The notes beneath the pieces were generated by a model. It searched no databases and had not been told where the DNA came from. It was given only the letters and a program-made list of their open reading frames with translations. Both the position numbers and the translations under genes were made by a program. A stretch of 64,000 bases of DNA from Reticulitermes speratus. Taxonomy: Eukaryota; Arthropoda; Insecta; Blattodea; Rhinotermitidae. The stretch is taken from positions 26,068,406-26,132,405 of the forward strand of contig JAJKFL010000004.1 in the NCBI GenBank assembly GCA_021186555.1. The letters are read 5' to 3'. Below are positions 57,612-64,000 of this stretch, piece by piece (position 1 is the first letter of the stretch; the number at the start of each line of letters is the position of its first letter).

Positions 57612-57780
57612 AAGTTAGTGCACTGCAAGACGATGTTAGTGCACTGCAAGACGAAGTTGGTGCACTGCAAGACGAAGTTGGTGCACTACAAGACGAAGTT
57701 AGTGCACTGCAAGACGATGTTAGTGCACTGCAAGACGATGTTAGTGTACTGCAAGACGATGTTAGTGTACTGCAAGAAAC
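57612..57780 (+). repeat. 21-bp minisatellite, eight units
   Basis: The unit gttagtgcactgcaagacga is about 95% conserved. The period is a multiple of three, so both strands stay open (7-residue repeats such as CSALTSS on the minus strand). There is no gene context. Confidence 0.95.
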
Positions 57781-58510
57781 AGACGCTACACTATTCTTGC
57801 TTATCATCAAATTAAAGTTGTAAACAGGAGAGGTGACAGTACACATCTTTTGTTATTTACAGTCTTGTCGCCGTCTGACAAAGACTAGTCTAAATACGAA
57901 ACACATCATTTCGTGCATGCAACCGTTTATAGTATCCTAGGGACAGTACCACGTGTATAGTGTATAAATCGCTGTATGCATTATGCATTACATACTGTAT
58001 ATGGTATCCTAGCAACAAAACCAGGCAGACAGGACGGAAGGAGAGACTAGGAAGACAGCAGTTATGTGTAGGCTATATTGCAGAATATGTGTTCTTTAAT
58101 ACGTAAATATATCTGGCTAGGTCTTAAATAATCCAGTCAATGTGCCTTTAAAAATAACTAAACAGACTTATCTAAGCACACTTTTCATTCATTACAGATT
58201 ATTGGATACAACTGACATGTATTTGTAAAACACAAACCTCCAACATCCAAGGTGTATAAAATCTGTGCTTTCTCAACCTGTTACTTAGTATGTTTACATC
58301 TTATTATCACTAGCCATTAGCACATTTCTTCTTCATTAAGGATATGCGAAACAAAAATTGTTAAAAAAATAATACAACAGAAAACTAAACAATGCACTTT
58401 CAATAAGTCGTTGACACCACATTGCCACATAGACTCTTTGTACACCGTAAGTAGTCTGTATAACCCTACCACTCTGGAAGAGCAGTTATAAAGCCTGCTT
58501 TATGTTCGGC
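57781..58510. other. Unassigned DNA
   Basis: No recognised repeat or gene. A weak hammerhead-like string (CGTCTGACAAAGACTAG...ACGAAACAC) near 57870-57905 has no proper stem II. Confidence 0.4.
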
Positions 58511-58524
58511 ATGACATGGGTTAG

Positions 58525-58938
58525 GCCGATCCCAGTGGCCGTGCGGTCTAAGGCGTGGGTCTTCGGCCGCTCGCTTACTAGGATCGTGGGTTCGAATCCC
58601 ACCCGGGGCATGGATGTTTGTGTTGTGTTGTAAAAAGACGGTTGTGGACCGTAAGTGACATCAAAAAGGACGAAAAAGGATTAATACAGAACAAAAATGG
58701 ATCAAAGGGGAAACCCAGGGATTAGTAAAAAAAAAAAAAAAAAAATCCCACCGAGGGCATTGATGTCTGTCTCTTGTGAGTGTTGTGTGTTGTCAGGTAG
58801 AGGTCTCTGCGACGAGCTGGTCCCTCGTCCAGAGGAGTCCTACCAACCGTGGTGTGTTTCAAATGTGTGTGATCGTGAAGCGTCGACGAAACGAGGAGGC
58901 CCAGGCCCATATAGGGCTGTCGAGCCATAGGAAAAAAA
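58525..58938 (+). mobile_element. SINE A, full-length
   Basis: It starts gccgatcccagtggccgtg with a perfect B box GGTTCGAATCC at 58589-58599. It has one A-rich linker (58726-58744), one internal tcccaccgagggcat, and ends ctgtcgagccatagg with an A tail. A perfect 14-bp duplication, atgacatgggttag, lies at 58511-58524 and 58939-58952. Confidence 0.95.
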
Positions 58939-59024
58939 ATGACATGGGTTAGACTCTTGGCTCTGTGATTTGATGAGAGCCGCGAAAGGCCTGAAGAAGA
59001 GTAACGAAAGATAAAAGAATGCAT

Positions 59025-59320
59025 AAAATGAGTAAAATAATAAAAGAATGCAGAATTACGAAAAATAAGTGAATGAATAAACTTAATGAAAGAATGGATG
59101 ATTGAACGAATGAAGAATGACGAAAAATAAGTGAATGAATAAAATGAATGAAAGAATGAATTATTGAACGAATGAAGAATGGCGAAAAATAAGTGAATGA
59201 ATAAAATGAATGAAAGAATGAATGACTGAATAAATGAAGAATGACGAAAAATAATTGAATGAATAAAATTAATGAAAGAATGAATGATAAAACGAATGAA
59301 GAATGACGAAAAGGAAGAAT
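59025..59320 (+). repeat. About 60-bp minisatellite, five units
   Basis: Units of the type gaagaatgacgaaaaataag, tgaatgaataaaatgaatg, aaagaatgaatgattgaac repeat about five times and are themselves built of GAAT/GAATAA words. The long minus-strand frame here is a low-complexity artefact. Confidence 0.9.
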
Positions 59321-59439
59321 TAAATAAGAAATAATTATGCTTTTCAGCACGAAGTTACTGATCACTGAATGTAGCTGAGTATAAAGGAGTGTGCGGATTA
59401 CGTAGGCGGTGACGTATGACAAAATTCCAGTAATACCAA

Positions 59440-59762
59440 CCAAAGGCATCTAACTGCCTTCCTTCAACTCTAAAAAAGTACTTTTCTCTCCAATGCCCCG
59501 GATTTCCGAAAGAGCATTGCATTTTGGAAGGCTCCAAGCATTCACCCCTTTGTCCTTCCGGTAAGAGCAACGAGTAGTAGATGAAGATGTGTATGTTGCA
59601 TTTGTAGGATTCTTTTGACAGAGGAAAGCCGAAGTACTTTCAGAAAAACCCGTTCCAGTGCCATTTCGTCCATTTCAAATCTCACATGAATTCATCTGGG
59701 ATCGGACCCGGGATTCCGCGATGTCAGGCCGGCGGCAAACAACCTGAGCCATGGCGCGGCCG
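59440..59762 (-). mobile_element. SINE C, alternative 3' tail subtype
   Basis: The minus-strand head starts gccgcgccatggctcagg, but its B box is mutated (GGATCCGATCC-like). The 5' body is C-like, and the 3' tail (reverse of atttccgaaagagcattgc and cccctttgtccttcc) is shared with 57110 and 61885. It is the most complete copy of this subtype, about 320 bp. Confidence 0.8.
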
Positions 59763-60495
59763 CATAAGACTAAGATTAACCGCATTATATTTAAACGTTT
59801 AGTGCGTACCGCGCAGTAAACGCTTTTCTTCCCGGTTATAAAAACGAATCGAATAATGTTGTATGGGGAAATAACTGCTGTGTGTTCCGAGATCCATAAA
59901 TATATAAATGCACTGTGTGGGCAGGATAGACAATTTCTGGAAGTTAAACCTGGTGGTTCATGCAGTAACCACTGGGCTTTATGGAGTTAATTGACTCATC
60001 CGTGCTTAACTTTATGGCTCGTCTTATTAAACTTGCGGTCGGGCCTTGTGGATCACGTGGAGTGGGACTGTCGTCACGAGTTATGTTTTGACAGTGACGC
60101 GACGACTCTCCGTGAATAACGGCTGCGACTTTTGACAGACGTGCGTGAAACCTAGCCCAAGACGCGCTTTCCATCCACATTAAGCAATGAGCCACTTAAA
60201 TACAAAGTGTATTAAACACTACTAGTGAAGTATACGAATAAGAAAACACTTTTTATAATTAAACTGGTTGCAAATACTAAATTGGAACTCACTCTTTAAC
60301 TCAGGAATTTGAAATTACAAGAATTAATCACTGAACATGATGGTGCAAACTATGAATTTCTGTTTTCTTGTGTAAAAATGTCCCGAATTCGAAATCACAT
60401 TTTAACTAAGAGACACACAGGATACCAAAATGATTGTAAGGAACTAATTGAAAAGGAAATGACACAAGTCTCTGGACCACTATCGCACTTGTTAA
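59763..60495. other. Unassigned DNA
   Basis: No recognised repeat or gene. Confidence 0.4.
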
Positions 60496-60508
60496 CAGCC
60501 AATCGTTA

Positions 60509-60832
60509 ATTAATTATTTCATTCCAACAAATGCACTACACTGTTTTAGTGTTTTCTATCCCTACATATGTTTCGGCACTTCCTGTGCCATCATCAGGGG
60601 TGTCGTCGAGAGTTCACAATCCTCAATGCATCCAATCATAAAACTAATGCATCCATATGGTTTAAAAAATTGGATGCATTGAGGATTGTGACTCTCGACG
60701 ACACCCCTGATGATGGCACAGGAAGTGCCGAAACATATGTAGGGACAGAAAACACTAAAACATTGTAGTGCATTTGTTGGAATGAAATAATTAATTAATT
60801 ACTGAAATGCACGGCATATATAATATAAAGTT
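60509..60832. repeat. Foldback element 6, best hammerhead-like cores
   Basis: Two near-identical inverted arms flank a spacer at about 60631-60670. In the right arm CCC (60704-60706) precedes CTGATGA (60707-60713). Then come one U, stem II GGCAC/GTGCC (60715-60729) with loop AGGAA, GAAAC (60730-60734), ATAT, GTA (60739-60741) and GGG (60742-60744). The left arm has the same core on the minus strand (60563-60597). A perfect 12-bp duplication, agccaatcgtta, lies at 60497-60508 and 60833-60844. The ACATATGT that closes the core is self-complementary. Confidence 0.9.
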
Positions 60833-60844
60833 AGCCAATCGTTA

Positions 60845-61884
60845 GTTACAGACATGACAACGACAGAGCTCTATCAACTGAAATCAGCCTTAAGTAGCAC
60901 AGACAACTGTAACAAGGCGCCAACCATCACGTTTAGTCACTGGCAACCGACACACACAGACACTTTCTTAGTCAAATTTAAATACAGAGCAAGAATAACA
61001 GTTTCATTTAGGTTTCCTTAGGTTGGCAATTATAATGATGTGACGTAATAAATGTATTGTGCCTGCACTACCTAACAAACACAGAAGATAAAACAGAAAC
61101 CAATCAAATTTCACACTGTTGAAGTAATATTATTATTTTGAGGTCTGTCTGTCCCTGTAAGAGACAGAAACGCTTCGCCGAAAAGCTGTCTCAGTATTTA
61201 TTGCCTGAAACAAGGCACTCCAAGGCAACACTCAAGTGGTTTAGATTGACGTGGGTTGCCAGAGTACAGACACTGCACAAGATATACACTATTACACACT
61301 AAACTCCATACAACTGAGAAGAAATGTCATTATAACCGGCAATCTTCAGACAAAGTTAGTTACAGCTGGTAAAAGTTCTTCGTTTCCACTCCAGGACTCT
61401 TCTCATACAGAGATATGGCAAAACTGGCACACTGTTACATCACGTTATTTGGGTGGAAATTTGATAAATGCAATAAAAATACGATAAGTTGCAGCCAGTT
61501 CGTTGAACAGTAACTTCAGTCAGAAATACGAGGGGGAAAAGACATTTGCAACACCAAGATGAAGATAGGATAACATTAAACACGAACCTTAAGGAATAAA
61601 TCGTGGAGTATGAAAATGATTAACTGATTAAGAACAGGGTCCAATGGTAACCTCTTGTGCAGGCCGTCATAAATTTCTGGGGTTACATAAACGCACAATG
61701 CAATTTATCGAATGTGAAACAGCACGTACGGAAGTACATGACTGCTGAAATGTATATGGTTCAAAGGTAAACTAAAAGCTAAAACTCAAACATAGAAGAA
61801 ACAAAGCCAAAGTGGCGTCGCCAGTCTAAAACATTTATAAGGTGGGATAAAAGACAACTGACAGGGGAAGACAACACCTGTGAC
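60845..61884. other. Unassigned DNA
   Basis: No recognised repeat or gene. Confidence 0.4.
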
Positions 61885-62110
61885 TTCACTGTCACCGTGT
61901 CTGATAATTTTACTAAAAAGTGAAAGTACTTTTCTTTCCAGTGCTCCCCGATTCCCGAAAGAGCACTGATTTTTGGACAGCTCCCAAGTTTCACCCCTTT
62001 GACCTTCTAGTGACAGCAACATATAGATGCAAACGAGTATGGAGCACTGTCCGTGTTCGACCCCAGGCCAGTCCATGTGAGATTTGTGGTGGACAAAGTG
62101 GCAGGCACCA
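61885..62110. mobile_element. SINE C, 5'-inverted copy
   Basis: The part at 61915-62050 is the alternative 3' tail in minus orientation (ctttccagtgctccccg, cccgaaagagcactga). Directly after it, 62052-62105 is the C head/body junction in plus orientation (gttcgaccccaggccag, tgtgagatttgtggtgg). The two halves of one element therefore face opposite ways, as after twin priming. Confidence 0.7.
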
Positions 62111-63189
62111 GTTACTTAATTAAACACTCCAGGACCCTACCCGTACTAGTCACTGTGTGCCCAGAAATTGATAGTGGCTACTAGCCATTGAAACGTACGC
62201 AAGGGATCCAGGGCTATATGGTAATTCAGATGGTAGCCAGTGAAATTTAGCCAGCGATCCTGTCCCTGCGATTTCAAGTATCAAGTAATCGCCAGTCATA
62301 CATATTTGTAAATTAGATACGAACACGTACATAAAAGTCTACTTTACGTACCATTATTAACAACATTCATATGAACCATTTCGTTACGTTGTGGCATAGC
62401 TAGAACTGGAGGCAAATACGGAGGAGGTCAAGGAAATACCAATTCTTTATACACGGAATGGATAGCAAAAAGAAACATTAGAACAGGCATCATTCCCTCA
62501 AACATTGTCATCAGATAGTCCTGATGGGCACTGTCGAATAATTTGTACTACCAATGCAAAATCATCCGGATCCCTAGTCTATTTCTTATTAGGGTTGGTA
62601 CTGTTTGCTATTACGACTTTTATTCGAATGACGGAAACTGACCGAAAATATTCGGAAAGCAGTACTGATTGAAGAACTTGGATAAGAGCAATCAAATAAA
62701 ACTGTTCGATTGAAGGCAACCGAAAACGTATCACAAACAGAACACGCTAGTATTAAATTAATCCTTTCACGTGGTACTCAATACAATTGTACTAATGTGG
62801 CTTCAAAACCTCTGTATGGATTTTAGAAAAAAAGACGTTTCGTTTTACCGTAGGGGGATTTTGTTTACTGCCTGTACCTTGGTTAATTTTAACGCTGTTT
62901 TCATAGCCACAGAATCTGAAGTGGCTTATTCCACACACATCATGCGGCAGTTATGACGTGCAGTATTAATCTGGCCCACCGCCTGCACTGTTAACACTGC
63001 CTGCATACGCGCTGATATGTTGTCTCAACAGATAAACCTGTATACTCTCACGATGGCACAGCGTAGCGCCGAAACGTGCATGTAGTCGCAAAATACGTAG
63101 CTTTAAGTGCAAGGCCGTGGACCAGAGTAGCACCGCACATTTGAAGTTGTGACTGATATGTCACTCAGCAGTTATAAAACAAAAGACCT
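62111..63189. other. Unassigned DNA with one hammerhead-like motif
   Basis: Nothing recognised except, at 63045-63090 on the plus strand, a CTCACGATGGC-like core, hairpin GGC...GCC, GAAAC and GTGCATG, an eroded member of the hammerhead-like group. Confidence 0.4.
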
Positions 63190-63462
63190 GCCCCTGTCCA
63201 CGCAATAAAAGCATATAGAGGGAGTAGATGTATACCTCCACTCATTCTTGACCTCGGTACAAGATGGAATTAAGTGGTCGATCTTAGGCCCCGGCCGCTT
63301 TACCCCCGGGGAAAGAAAACCGGTCCCCACTGAATAGAAGGCTGGATGGGCCCCGGAGTCTGTCTAAACGTTTTGGAGAAAATAATATTTTGTCCCTGCT
63401 GCGATTCAAACCCCGGATCGTTCAACCTGTAGCCTGGTCGCTATACCGACTGATCCATATTC
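63190..63462 (-). mobile_element. SINE D copy
   Basis: The reverse of the D consensus: gtccacgcaataaaagcat, cactcattcttgacctcgg, ccggccgctttacccccgg, cattcaaaccccggatcg-like head. The head ends near ctgatcc at 63462. Confidence 0.75.
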
Positions 63463-63639
63463 AAAACTGATGGCAGACAATTAAGTATGAAGTACGTAAC
63501 TCCCAGTGTAAAGACTTATACCCCCCAGCACGTGAGGAGTGCATGTTCTGTTAGAAAGTCTGTCTCCTGAACACGAACGACTGATATATTTTAAACTTTT
63601 TTAAACTTATTATTTTATGTGATTTGTTGTGCAGTGATG

Positions 63640-63898
63640 GTCAAATTATAGCGACTATGCTACGGGCTGGAGGGTCGCGGGTTCGAATCCCGATAGAGGC
63701 ACGAGATTTTTCTCTGCTCCAAACCGTCCAGACCGACTCTGGGGTCTACCTAGCCTCCTATTCCTATTCCCGGGGGCAAAGCGGCCGGGGCGTGAAGTTA
63801 ACCACTAATCTCCATCTAGTGACGAGGTTAAGAATGAGTGGTGCTGCACCTTTACACCCCCTACACGCCTTCATGGCGTGCGACAGGGAAAAGTTTAC
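63640..63898 (+). mobile_element. SINE D, well-preserved copy
   Basis: The head gctacgggctggagggtcgc leads into a perfect B box GGTTCGAATCC at 63681-63691. The body has cacgagatttttctctgc, gcggccggggcgtgaag, aggttaagaatgagtgg and acgccttcatggcgtgc. The A box half is truncated or diverged. Confidence 0.8.
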
Positions 63899-64000
63899 CT
63901 TTATGTGCAAACTTCCCTAACTTTATTAAACAGGTACACTTCAGGGTTGTAACCTTTTCAACGTGACTACTATCAGTTTGTATAAGGTGTGACACTGTTG

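Noticed and set aside
58949-59449. 166-codon membrane-like protein on the minus strand
   Set aside because: The hydrophobic frame comes from a GAAT-rich minisatellite read backwards. Residues repeat with the DNA period.
60309-60509. Zinc-finger-like frame (IRNHILTKRHTGYQ)
   Set aside because: No Cys pair lies at the right spacing, and the frame runs into the duplication of foldback 6.

Overview
The window looks like intergenic and intronic DNA from a repeat-rich insect genome. It is AT-rich and intron-bearing, with several tRNA-headed SINE families, truncated non-LTR retrotransposons, Tigger/pogo and hAT relics, and many microsatellites. The LINE C-terminal remnants and SINE types resemble those I associate with cockroaches and termites (Blattodea). 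That placement is recall-based and moderate in confidence; no search was possible. There are no bacterial-style operons, no CRISPR array, no rRNA gene and no free-standing functional tRNA gene. Every tRNA-like segment heads a SINE.

One cellular gene is recognisable: a FAM43-like (PID/PTB domain) gene on the minus strand. A large internal exon (17611 to 16186) holds most of the PID domain and the conserved PPLERSKSAPKL motif. It contains one +1 frame change in a G-run near 16510-16530, either an assembly error or a true lesion. A strong donor at 16186/16185 and a phase-compatible acceptor at 12440/12439 join it to an acidic terminal exon (12439-12198). The first exon(s) lie upstream and were not found. 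The unusually repeat-poor DNA at about 8.7-12.2 kb could be its long 3' UTR. A second possible coding stretch of unknown function lies at about 48.6-49.3 kb on the minus strand.

The rest is a layered mobile-element landscape. 0.8-8.6 kb: LINE relics, a full SINE A and a decayed hAT transposase. 12.4-16.2 kb (FAM43 intron): nested hAT-type MITEs and a pogo-type MITE. 17.8-30.2 kb: LINE, SINE and foldback elements. 30.2-40 kb: three minisatellites, two more foldbacks and a Tigger-like relic. 43-64 kb: nested SINEs, a TIR element, a hAT MITE with perfect 8-bp duplication, two more clear foldbacks and more tandem repeats.

The most interesting signal is a dispersed set of inverted-pair (foldback) elements at 26.9, 29.9, 32.0, 32.2, 49.6, 55.4 and 60.5 kb, with decayed relatives elsewhere. 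Each arm carries a hammerhead-ribozyme-like core: CTGANGA, a short hairpin, GAAAC, about 4 nt, then GTA. Four of these elements are flanked by direct repeats of 12, 16, 13 and 12 bp. Variable-length duplications suggest insertion by a target-primed (Penelope-like or LINE-assisted) route rather than by a cut-and-paste transposase.
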